Part shown: piece after piece, positions 1-9,040 of the stretch | Layout: each line of letters starts with the position of its first letter | Numbering within the stretch: the stretch's first letter is position 1 | Assembly: GCA_003024985.2 (NCBI GenBank) | Contig: PXIH01S0015556.1 | Strand: one strand, 5' to 3' | DNA length: 12,750 nt | DNA from: Euperipatoides rowelli | Taxonomy: Eukaryota; Onychophora; Udeonychophora; Euonychophora; Peripatopsidae | Position numbers and translations under genes: made by a program | Notes under the pieces: generated by a model | What the model was told of the DNA's origin: nothing | Database searches by the model: none | The model's input: only the letters and a program-made list of their open reading frames with translations

Positions 1-348
1 ATTACATTCTTGAAAAATATTTACAAAATAAATAAAAAAACGGCAGTCAGTGTGATAAAGCCATATCACACTGTCATATATTGATGATGAAGTTTTATAG
101 CTTTTTTTTTGTACCTTTATGTATAAGTCTACAAAATTTTATCACTGTTCTTCAAGAAATGCCTAATAAATGCTTTCCACAAAATACATATAATTTTCAA
201 GATGGTCACCCTTTAAAAAAAAAAAAAGGGGGGGGATTTGCATACCAACTTTAATTGGTAATTATCATGTCTATATCTATCTATAAACTAATTTTAAAGG
301 CTCAGTGGCATTAGGATGGATTTTCTTATTTTCGATGTCACTGTCTCC
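1..348. other. AT-rich intronic sequence, nothing recognised
   Basis: No open frame with coding character was seen on either strand. The only marked structure is a homopolymer junction at 215-235, thirteen A followed by eight G. The stretch ends at the TTAA that borders the MITE-like element starting at 353. It is probably part of the KDM5 intron or of upstream flanking DNA; which of these cannot be told from the window. Confidence 0.5.
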
Positions 349-352
349 TTAA

Positions 353-975
353 CCCTCCGACCGGTCATCCTGTTTTCACGTGCAGCATGTACCAGTATAA
401 TTTCACGTGCACAATATTTTTCAATGTCATCCTTTTTCCCTCATTATAAAAATACAGTTTATGTATTTTTTTTAAATAATGGAAAAATATATTAAGTAGT
501 TTCTAAGTTAAAATGATACAGTTACAAGCATAATACAATTTTTGTATCTTTTTTTTTTTTGTTTTTGTTAAATAATGGAAACACGATAATAGCAATTTCA
601 AGGTTAAAATGATAGTTACTTGCATGCACTGTAAATGATATTCTATACATCCCAGTAAAGTAAATATATTTGTTTTAAATATTTTATATATAATGGAAAT
701 TTATTTAGTTTTACTGTTTTTGTTGCTAGTTATGAAGCATTAATTTTTATGACTATTTATCATAAAGTTTCATTTCTTTTACTATAAGGTTTTTTTTTTG
801 GGGGGGAGGGGGGTTTTACAGTATGTATAATCGATTTTCCTTAAAATATTTTAATCTTATATATAGTGTATATTTATTTATTTTAAACAATAATAATTAT
901 TTAGATACATACAGCATGCATAAAAATACATAATTTTGGCCAGATTTTGAAAGAAAAAAATATGTGGTCAGAGGG
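353..975. mobile_element. TTAA-flanked MITE-like element, piggyBac-type ends
   Basis: The 623-bp segment is bounded by TTAA on both sides (349-352 and 976-979). Its ends are imperfect inverted repeats: the left end reads CCCTCCGACCGG and the right end, reverse-complemented, reads CCCTCTGACCAC. TTAA target duplication plus a CCCT terminus is the known signature of piggyBac-superfamily transposons. No transposase frame remains, so this would be a non-autonomous derivative. Inside, TTTCACGTGCA occurs twice (374-384, 401-411). A block centred on TAAATAATGGAAA recurs at about 473 and 569 (period 96), with a weaker third copy near 690. A T10-G7-A-G6 tract lies at 790-813. The family assignment is inferred from the ends alone; a chance pairing is possible but unlikely given ends and TTAA together. 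Confidence 0.55.
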
Positions 976-979
976 TTAA

Positions 980-3049
980 ATTCTACCTTTGAATATAAAT
1001 TTAAACTGTGAAGTATGTAATTTATTTTTTTTAATTTGGTCCTAATTCAGCCTTTTCTCCCCTAGCCTAAATTTTTGATGAAAATTTGATTGATAGTACT
1101 TATAAAATATTGAGGGCATTTTGTAATTACAAATTACAGTTTTTTATGGCAATTAACTGCCATCAATAATAATCCTTAAACTGAGTATTTCCCCTCAAAA
1201 ACAAACAAACAACTTTTAACAGTTATTTTTGATAATAAAATATTTACAAATAATTTGCATTTATTCTGAAGAATAAATAATTCATTGGTTTTCAAACTTC
1301 TATCTCCACATGACCTGTTTAAAAAAAACCCCTTCCTTAGTGACCTAATAGAAAATAAAAATGATTGACAGTGGAAAGGGAGCTTAACACTTTTTTTGTT
1401 GTTGTTTAACAATAGCTTGCTAGAAGAAATAAATGTTATTAGAGATCTACTGTATCATAATCTTATTATTTCTGAAAAAATTTTAATGGCAAACAAGCCA
1501 GCCAGCATGTAGTAACTATTTAAACTAATCAAAAGTATAATATTTTGTTAATTGCATTATTCCCTAACCTTAAAATTTACCCTGAATATGTTGTGAATAA
1601 ATAAAATATCGGAATCCTAATTAATAAATAAGTGAATTGTGAAATAAACTCCTGACAAAAATTCTAAGAAAAATAATCAGCATAAATAATTAAAAAAAAA
1701 GTATTAACCATTTGTTAATTTGTTCCAAATCTGGCATTTCTCTTAAAAAAAGTTGTTTATTTAATTCTAATTATAGGTTTAATTGTAACAGAAGCTACAT
1801 TGTTTACAAGCCTAATTGTACCAAGCTAAATAAATTGGCCAAGCAGATTTAAAAAATAAATAAAATAAATTTACTCTCTAGTTTTGGAATTTAATTAAAA
1901 TATAATTTTTTTTTAAAAAATCGAGAGTATTTCTTAAGGTAGTTTGGCAAATATTAAAAAAAAAAACTTTTGTCATGTCTGTTTAGTTGTAATTTTATTC
2001 CAATTATTTTAGTAGTAGTAGCCTAGAATGTAATTACAGTACAGTATATATTAAAAATCCTTAGCTCAAAACAGTGTTTCAGCTAAAAGTCTCATAACTA
2101 AACCAAAAAAAAAAACTAAACTTTCTAAATTATTTAGGGTACACCTAACAAAATGTGCTAATTATTAAACCCATTAGTGCAGTGAGGTGCAACAGGAGCA
2201 GTACCGCCCCCTCCCTCTCACAGTGGCGATTTTGGAGATCGAGGGTGTGTGTGCGTGTGTTTTTGTGAATATGAAAACATAACTTTGGTTCATCTGAAAG
2301 TTTAATAGAAAGCATTTATTTAATTTTTTCAATTTTAAAAATGTTTTGTAATTTTTCTATTTTTAGTCGTTTTATTAATTGACCTAAAAACATTGTATTA
2401 GCATAGGTAAATCTTTGAAATATAGTAAATAAAGTGTTTTTAAATATGTTTTATAATTTTTCTTTCTTGTTTTAAATATCAGCCCTTATCTCATAAATTT
2501 TGCAATGTTCAGTCTTAAAACAACAAGTACAGTATATTATTACAAGGATGTCTCGAATCTAATTTGCCATCCAAAATGTGTAGATGAAAATGATTGTTCA
2601 TTTTTGCATTAATGTATTGATATAGTCCTGTGGAACTGTATGATACAAGCATGATCTGAGAAATGATACGCTTCTTACTCCACCAGTGCAAGGTTTATGC
2701 TCTACAATAACTCCATGTTTAGAATCATTCAGAATAAGCTACACACATGCAAAGTAGTTTAGCTTTTAATAAATAGTATTATTACTTAATATGGTTATGG
2801 TTTATGTATGATGGGCATTATCAGTTAAAATGCCTTTTCCTATCTGATTGGAAGTTTTCAGTACCAAATCCACTCCTGAACAGGTGCATGAAAAACTAAA
2901 AAATTTGCTTCTGGTTACCAAAGGGGAAGGGGAACTTCTTTTGCCAAACATAATTAACATTATTGAGACAAAATGTATGGTGTTAGTCTAGAAGAATGCT
3001 TTTGCATGCAATTTATTTATTGACTTTATAATTTGGAAATTCAAATGGG
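980..3049. other. AT-rich intronic sequence without recognised genes
   Basis: The region consists of A/T-rich sequence with many homopolymer runs and frequent stops in all frames. A 78-codon minus-strand open frame at 1176-1412 has no recognisable domain and a composition like its surroundings, so it is not called. The one compositional break is about 2172-2262, which is richer in G and C and ends in a short GT-rich run (about 2244-2266); it may be an old repeat fragment. The last 150-200 bases before 3050 could contain further decayed gag sequence of the retroelement that follows, but I could not establish this. Confidence 0.45.
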
Positions 3050-4620
3050 ATTGCTGTTTGAAGAAACTCTGCCTTTTATGTTAGCGATTAAAATAGTCAT
3101 TAAGTGTAGGGACTTCAAGAAAGAGTGTTTAGATTTTGATTGTGCTATCACGATTTGAGAGAGTGTTCATTTTTTTTTAAGCAAAGTAGCCATTCTAAAT
3201 CTACTCAGTTACATTCAGGGACTACAATTGTAAACAAATTTGATCAACATTATGACAATCATTCTCAATATGCTGTAGTCATCAGATTTAAAGGATATAT
3301 TTGCAAGTCCTGCATAATAGGTTATTTGGCTAAGGTTTCATTCACATTTTGATGTGATCACAACCAGTCATTCCTTTGGTAAAAGGCTTGCTGGCTGCGC
3401 TCAAGTTAAAAATGTGCAGTCAGGAAGGTAATGGTGACATTGATTATAATTTCCATCAAGCAAAATATTAATGAAGGTGACATTTTTGATAGATCCTGCT
3501 GAGATAGAGCAGATATTAAACAATTTAGTCATTAACAGACTAATAGATCATGTTAGAGTTAAATTTGTGTGGGCTACAAGTGCAAGAGTAACCTTAATTC
3601 TGAAAGCCTTTATTTACAAAAACTGTATGGTTGAAGATTAAAAGCAACATTGATGTTTACAAATATACTTTAATAGCAAATTCAACCTTTGGGTTAAATT
3701 TTTTCAGCAAGTTTTAACAGCATTGTTATTTACTCCTGGAATTTTCATAATCTGTAAGTTGTCATTCTCTTTATTTAAAAGTTTGTGGATGTTTCAGTTT
3801 AACATTTTGAATTCTACCTTCTGCAAATCAACATTCCTTGTTTGAGTTGACAAAGTGTTTATTCAATTTGAAGACATTCTCCAGAAATATCAATAGCATT
3901 TTTCGCTATTTTATGAAAATTAAAGATTTTTAAGGCACATTTGATGTTACATAAAATATTTATTTCCGTGATTTTCACATATAAGTCAATCCCTTTCATG
4001 TTGTGACTGACCGTGGAGTTGCAGAAACTCCCATTTCAAAAATGTTTGGTTCTTATCTAACATTCAAACTGGCCTGCTCCTATTGTACCTATTCTTAAAA
4101 GAATAATTCCATTCACTTATGTGGAGACTATAAAGTAGATTTGTACCCAGATGTAGTGAATGATTCTTATACTTTATCAATGATTGAAGACATTTTTGCA
4201 CTCTTAAATGACGGTGGTCTCTTTTTGAATTGCTCCAACACTTTCTACTTTCAGCCTCTGATGGACCAAGTCCTGGTTGGCTTGGACAATGTTGTGCACT
4301 ATTAGCTTATATCTTGATTACAGATAAGCCAATTACTAAATATTTGGCTAGTTTAGACAAGGCCCTAGGCTGATTAGCAGTGTCTGGTCATGATCATCTT
4401 CCACAGTAATGATATTTGCTGAATTTTTTTATGTTACTACCATTTGTACTCTGGGATGCTATGGATCCAGTAATTTTATGATAGTTACCATTTGGTGCTG
4501 CAAATTCTATGCCGATTGATCTATCATCACTTGGATCATTTTTAGGTTTAGTAAGTTATTACTGAAATTTTTTCTAAATGAATTTGAAAGTCTAAACTGA
4601 TATACGGTAGCTTTTTGAAA
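3050..4620 (+). mobile_element. Decayed Ty3/Gypsy retrotransposon fragment (gag-PR-RT)
   Basis: Translating across breaks gives the Ty3/Gypsy pol order in one orientation. At 3302-3340 is a nucleocapsid zinc-knuckle remnant, CKSCIIGYLAKVS, with the first two Cys kept and the later His and Cys apparently changed to Tyr and Ser. At 3570-3599 is a protease active-site remnant, WATSARVTLI, where DTG has become ATS; downstream protease sequence follows in another frame to 3694. Reverse transcriptase begins near 3992. It includes WPAPIVPILKR (4070-4102), then after a frameshift CGDYKV (4120-4137) and an open run to a stop at 4303, including MDQVLVGLDNVVHY (4261-4302). After another shift comes LAYILITDK, where the YLDD-type box has lost both Asp. 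SFLGLVSYY (4536-4562) marks the thumb/connection region. About 40 residues of the palm appear deleted before MDQ. There are at least four frame changes and several stops, so the copy is dead. No LTRs, RNase H or integrase were recognised. The left limit is uncertain; possible gag sequence starts near 3050. Identification rests on reading motifs by eye. Confidence 0.72.
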
Positions 4621-5227
4621 AAAGTCTAGGAATCCATTGTTTTTCCTCGCATTTGAATTCGCCTAGAAGTTTGGCTCAAATTAGATAGGCCTATTTTAAT
4701 TTCAATACCTTCTCATATTAATGTTGTTTAAAAGGGATATTTGTTTAAACTAATAGTTACAAATTTTATTTATTATTATTATTTACCTAAATGTAGGTTA
4801 TTTTTAGCATTTTTTGTTGCCAGCTTTGAGCGCCCATTCATTTTTATTGTTCATGTTAAATCTTAATGTTCAGTTTGAATCATATAGTACATTTTATTGG
4901 AAAGCATAGAAATAGCAGTGCATTTGGTCACAGTCAAATAACAAACTTTTCGAAATACTGTGTTTTTTTTTTTTTTTGTGGGAAAAAAAAAAAATTTAAT
5001 AACACCAGAATTAAAGGCTGTTTTACGTAATTAGCTTAAATCACTGCTTTGCTTTCAATTTAATACCATTAAATAATGTATATACAGTATTTACTCATCA
5101 TCTGTTTCATAGATTGATGTGCTCGTCTGCCTAGAACCAACCTAATCAGAATATTTAACTTTTACTTTACTATTTTCAAAAATCTGTGTAGTTCATTTTA
5201 ATATGTTATTTTTTTTTCTTTTTGTAG
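4621..5227. other. Kdm5: Intron 5' of KDM5 exon A, nothing coding
   Basis: This is AT-rich intronic sequence. It contains a T15-GTGGG-A12 foldback at 4963-4994, a short TTA/TTATT run near 4770, and a strong polypyrimidine tract (about 5207-5225) that leads into the acceptor TAG at 5225-5227. The ATG at 5203 lies inside this intron tract and is not a translation start. No sign of an earlier KDM5 exon (ARID or JmjN) was found. Confidence 0.6.
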
Positions 5228-5328
5228 TTAAAGTGAAAGAAGAAGCACCATTATTAGAAACCAAAGAGGGCATCACCACACGTATGAAGACAAGGGACAA
5301 AGGTGGTCCTTCAGCTCCAACAGCTTAT
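5228..5328 (+). CDS. Kdm5: KDM5 exon A: basic linker before PHD1
   Basis: This is an internal exon of 101 bases of a KDM5-family H3K4 demethylase. The acceptor is a long T/C tract ending TTTTTGTAG at 5227. The donor is TAT|GTAAGTAGG, with the perfect consensus GTAAGT starting at 5329. The exon begins with the last two bases of a split codon (phase 1 upstream intron) and ends on a complete codon, which joins in frame to the GTT-GAT-ATG start of exon B. It encodes about 33 residues, opening KVKEEAPLLETKEG and continuing with the basic stretch TTRMKTRDKGG up to Tyr. There is no folded domain: this is the charged, probably disordered linker between ARID and PHD1. It is the least conserved of the three exons, and its assignment rests on splice signals, frame compatibility and position rather than on strong similarity. 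Its GC content is clearly above the flanking introns. Confidence 0.75.
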
Positions 5329-7598
5329 GTAAGTAGGGTAGCTTTGATTTTTTTTTTCTATTTTCGCTTATGTAGAGTAAGTAAGATGGCTTTCCTTTTT
5401 ACTTTTTCCCCTTTCCTGCTGAATTAATCTCATGTATAGTTATTTTTTTTTTTTTTTTTTTTAATTTTTGATTTTCTAGCAATTTTATTTGAAAATTTTA
5501 GAACCAAGAACAGCCAAACTGTATAAAAGATAGTGAATAATTAAATTAAATTATGAAAACCAAGCATCATTTAAATTAGAGTAGTTATTATGTTTTTATA
5601 CTTGGAAAAATGTTGTAAAGTTAATAAATCTTATTGTTATTTCTAGATTTTTTTTTCTAAATAATTTACTAATGTGCTAAACAAAATCCTGAATATTCAT
5701 TATCAATTAAATTTAGAGTACAACATAGAAACATTTATAATAAAGACCATTAATTATCTTAATAATGGGGCTCAAATTTTTAAATGATGACCAACCTTAA
5801 ATTTACAAATGACTATGTTAAGAATAACCAATCATCTATGGATAATTATACTGTATTTTTAGATGACAAGTTGGAAATTTAATGTAATGAATAATTTATG
5901 GAAATAATCTTAATTCTTAGATTACAAATGGTCATGTCTAACTTAGAATTACAACAAATTAAATTTAAACTATCTGATCAATTATTTAATTAAAATTGAG
6001 TCATTACATTATCCCTCTATCATTGCAAGGAATTTTTGACCAATATGTTCTGTTGAGTGCAAATTTTAAGAAAAGATTCAGTGACCACTAATGAAGCTCT
6101 ACGTGTTGTCTTCTAGAACAGTAATATCAGTCTAAAGAGTTGCAATTATCTTATCTTGATCAGGAATGTCTGTTAAGCTTCTATTTTCAACCAAACAAAA
6201 AACATGCTGGATAATGTACTGTAGGTATTGAAAGGTGTTAGAAATTGGAATAAGATGCTTTAGTCAATTTGGCTTTATGAGTGAAGAGTCTAGCCTAGAC
6301 CTAACTTCAGTTACAATTGATGCGGTGGTTAGTTGTTTTTAGGATGATAAATTCCGAAAATCTGAATGATAGTGTCTTCTGAAGTTTGTAATAATAAAAT
6401 AAATTAAAATTAGTCCACATTGGTATCCAAGTAGTAGGAAGACAGGTGATGTTGAGTTATGGAATAAGATGACCTGAAAGTAAAAATGAGCTGCCATCTA
6501 TTTTTATTTAATAAAGACATTTTTGTTGAACTTTTCTAAAATTCCTCTGCCAAAACTTGTACATACTGTATATCTGTTTGATTGATATAAATAGGATATC
6601 TGCGTAGATATGGCACCTTGAAAGGCACGGTAGCATGTATAAGAACGGATGACAATCTAAGGTTAAATTCAGCATTCCTCATCGATTAGTCAATATCTAG
6701 TAAACTGCAAATAGGCAATTAACAAATGAGCAGAGGGGCTAGAGGCAAGAAAATCAACATGTGAAAATCCATCTATCAGTTTGCATTTTCCAGCACATTG
6801 TGTGAAAGTTAATTTACAATTAAATAGGGTAGAGCATATTCGGATAATCAGTCACTTGCAATGCACTTGGAAGACAAAATCAATAACTTGAAACTTTGAA
6901 CAGTTAAATTGTATTCTTCCCACCCTATTTATTTATTCTTCCATAATAAATCTCTAGCAGACCTGACTTTTTCAGTTTCATCTGGCATTGGCGTTTCAGA
7001 TAATTTTTTAAAGGGTAAAATGTTTTTCTTTAGGACTTTATTTGCTTATAAAAGTGTTTTATTTAATTAAACATGTAAAGCATTAGCACATTGGAAATCT
7101 CCGTGCTTAACTTTTTTTTATGGTAGGTTTTATCTACGTAAAATTTATTTAACCGCAAAGATAAATATAACAAGAACTGCAAGGTATCACACCATTAGAA
7201 AATTGATTATTATGTAAGCCCTGGTAATTAAATTGTTTTAAACTTAGATATTTTTTTCTTGATAGTGTTCAACTAGGAGTTTTATAGCTTCTGATTTATT
7301 TTGAATATGAGGCAGTTATTTAATTTATGTCTTTTAGAATTTTTTGTCACAGCGAATTAGGATTTTTCTCAGATTTTATTCCTTAGTGAAAGAGTTGAAA
7401 AATTAGAAAAGCCTGTTCAAAACCATTTACATCAGTAGGCCTACATAATAAAATAAAAATTTATTTCAATTACATTAATGGTACTGCTAATATTTAACAT
7501 AATGGTATAATATAAACCTGATAGTAATGGTAAACTTACTCCTTAGAAATGAAAATTCTGATATCTTTGTTTAAGATGAGCATCATTTTTTATTCTAG
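5329..7598 (+). other. Kdm5: KDM5 intron A/B, 2270 bp, phase 0
   Basis: The intron runs from GTAAGT at 5329 to TTTTTTATTCTAG at 7598. It is strongly AT-rich with a pure T20 run at 5443-5462. Most of it is featureless; 6040-6760 is of somewhat higher complexity and may hold an old decayed repeat, but no family was recognised. No additional exon with matching phase and splice sites was found. Confidence 0.75.
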
Positions 7599-7757
7599 GT
7601 TGATATGTATCTATGCCATGTTTGCGGTCGAGGAGATGTTGAAGAGAGCATGCTCCTCTGCGATGGTTGTGATGATAGTTATCATACATTTTGTCTGATC
7701 CCACCTCTTAGCGAAATCCCAAAGGGTGACTGGCGGTGTCCGAAATGTGTTGCAGAG
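7599..7757 (+). CDS. Kdm5: KDM5 exon B: complete PHD1 finger
   Basis: This exon of 159 bases (53 codons) has phase 0 at both ends. The acceptor is TTTTTTATTCTAG and the donor is GAG|GTAGGT. It encodes the entire first PHD finger. In exon numbering all eight zinc ligands of the Cys4-His-Cys3 pattern are present: C6, C9, C21, C24, H29, C32, C47 and C50. The [14 protein letters not shown] core and the GDWRCPKC end are typical of KDM5. In characterised KDM5 proteins PHD1 binds the histone H3 tail unmodified at Lys4, the product of the enzyme, and stimulates demethylation in the nucleus; by family this copy should do the same. The identical-type block [20 protein letters not shown] points to an arthropod Lid-like protein. 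The in-frame ATG at 7605 is internal Met, not a start. Identification is very secure because the finger reads directly into the KDM5-specific sequence of exon C. Confidence 0.96.
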
Positions 7758-7859
7758 GTAGGTATAAAAAAATATTTGAAGAATGCTTTGATGTAAATTT
7801 TTTTTATGTGTTTATAATTCTCCCAATTTTTGTGACGCCTTTAGCGTTGGTTTTTTCAG
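7758..7859 (+). other. Kdm5: KDM5 intron B/C, 102 bp, phase 0
   Basis: This is a short intron running from GTAGGTATAA to TTTTTTCAG. Its length is a multiple of three, but retention would still end translation at the in-frame TAA at 7794-7796, after about 12 intron-encoded residues. A second AG at 7843-7844, preceded by a fair pyrimidine-rich stretch, lies 15 bases before the main acceptor. Confidence 0.9.
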
Positions 7860-7979
7860 GAATGCCGAAAGCCGCAAGAAGCATTTGGGTTTGAGCAAGC
7901 TACAAAAGAATATACCCTTCAGTCTTTTGGAGAAATGGCTGATCAGTTTAAATCTGATTTCTTCAATATGCCTGTACAT
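7860..7979 (+). CDS. Kdm5: KDM5 exon C: conserved segment before JmjC
   Basis: This exon of 120 bases (40 codons) has phase 0 at both ends. The acceptor is TTTTTTCAG|GAA and the donor is CAT|GTGAGT. It encodes [13 protein letters not shown], then [19 protein letters not shown], ending NMPVH. This is the highly conserved KDM5 sequence between PHD1 and the catalytic JmjC domain, which folds against the catalytic core and positions the enzyme. In family members the protein continues with a Val-Pro-Thr-Glu type motif and then the Fe(II)/2-oxoglutarate JmjC domain; that next exon was not found in the remaining 4.7 kb, so the following intron is longer than the window shows. Exons B and C join without a gap at Glu-Glu-Cys, as in other KDM5 proteins. 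Confidence 0.96.
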
Positions 7980-8316
7980 GTGAGTATTTATTTCGTATGT
8001 AATATTTTTGATAAAAAAAAAAAAAGTATAAGCCAGCCAAATTTTTAATGAACCAATTTGTGTGCCTCTTGTGGAGTTCGATCGAGACAATGAATGTTGG
8101 CATAACATTTTTTTATGGAATCTCTGCTGCTCTATATGATTAAGTTATCTGATGTGCACAGTGAAGATGGAGAAGATTGGTTTTCATGTTTTAAGTACTT
8201 TATGAGGTTGTGGAAACTAGCTGTCGGATTATTAAAAGGAAAATAATGAATTTGAGGATATAAGAAAAAAAAAATCAAATATCAATATTAAAAAAATGCT
8301 TATAACAAAGTATTAA
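7980..8316. other. Kdm5: Start of downstream KDM5 intron
   Basis: This is AT-rich intron that begins with GTGAGT. An open frame on the opposite strand (7812-8108) only mirrors exon C and its flanks and is not a gene. The stretch ends at the TTAA (8313-8316) that borders the element at 8317. Confidence 0.6.
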
Positions 8317-9036
8317 GGGGACCGGGTTGTCAAAAATTAAAATTTTTTTATTATAAGGTTTGCATTAAAATATTATGGGTTAAAAATAAAGTATCATTAA
8401 AAGTAAATTAAAAAAAAAATTTCCAGAATGCATCTGGAAGTGGCGGATGGCTGCCATCTTGGATTTCAAGCGTTTTTTTGTGCAAAGAATTAAAAGCCCT
8501 AGTTTTTATTTTTTTAACTTTTTATTTTACATAAATATTTTAAACATAGTGTAGTAGGTCGAGAGCTATTAACATTTTACATATATTTACTGTATTTTCC
8601 ATTAAAAATCATGTAAATTAGACATATAGTAAAATAACAAAATATGTTTTTGTACATTTTTATTAAAATCAAAATAAATAAATAATAAAAAATTAAAATT
8701 TTAATGAGTTGTCGACCTTGTGCAATATGTACTGTATATAGTATAAATAATTTTTTTTATTAAAAATGGAGAATAATTAAAGGATGTAATTCTTTGCACA
8801 ATTTACACCACTAGTCAAAATACCCATTTTGAGAAAAATGAAAATAAAGGATTTTTTTTACTAAAAAAAAGGTTAAAAAGGGTTGTATATTAGATAAAAT
8901 TTGAAGTACTTATAATTGAGATACTGATGAGTTTTATAGCTCATTTTTTTTCATAAAAGATTGTAGTTTTTAAAAATTCATATATTGAAAAATCGATTTT
9001 TCAGTCAAAATTCAATGTCTTCAAGATCCAGTCCCC
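8317..9036. mobile_element. TTAA-flanked 720-bp MITE-like element
   Basis: Both borders are TTAA (8313-8316 and 9037-9040). The left end is GGGGACCGGGTT and the right end, reverse-complemented, is GGGGACTGGATC, giving an inverted terminal repeat of about 11 bases with two transitions. Internally there is a perfect 15-bp inverted pair, TTGTGCAAAGAATTA (8478-8492) against its complement (8787-8801). Two local palindromes lie at 8421-8439 (TTCCAGA-ATGCA-TCTGGAA) and 8446-8458 (GATGGC-T-GCCATC). There is no transposase. TTAA duplication is used by piggyBac and also by Kolobok-type transposons. A GGGGAC start does not match the usual CCCT of piggyBac, so I leave the superfamily open. It differs in terminus and interior from the element at 353-975. 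Confidence 0.55.
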
Positions 9037-9040
9037 TTAA

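Noticed and set aside
800-813. G7-A-G6 as a G-quadruplex
   Set aside because: The run could form tetrads, but it adjoins a T10 homopolymer and, with the A13-G8 run at 215-235, looks more like homopolymer slippage or sequencing-prone sequence than a regulated structure.
1176-1412. Minus-strand 78-codon open frame
   Set aside because: No domain, no splice or promoter context, and composition equal to surrounding intron.
4480-4500. LPFG-like peptide resembling the RT palm box
   Set aside because: It lies after the YLDD-equivalent position, out of order for RT. The same bases align better, in order, as the stretch leading into SFLGLVSYY, so the resemblance is coincidental.
4963-4994. T15-A12 foldback as a terminator or RNA element
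   Set aside because: A homopolymer pair is expected by slippage in such AT-rich introns; no other support.
5203-5427. ATG at 5203 as a gene start
   Set aside because: The ATG lies in the polypyrimidine tract of an intron and the frame runs past a perfect GTAAGT donor; only 5228-5328 is exonic.
7812-8108. Minus-strand 98-codon open frame
   Set aside because: It is the antisense shadow of KDM5 exon C and its flanking intron.
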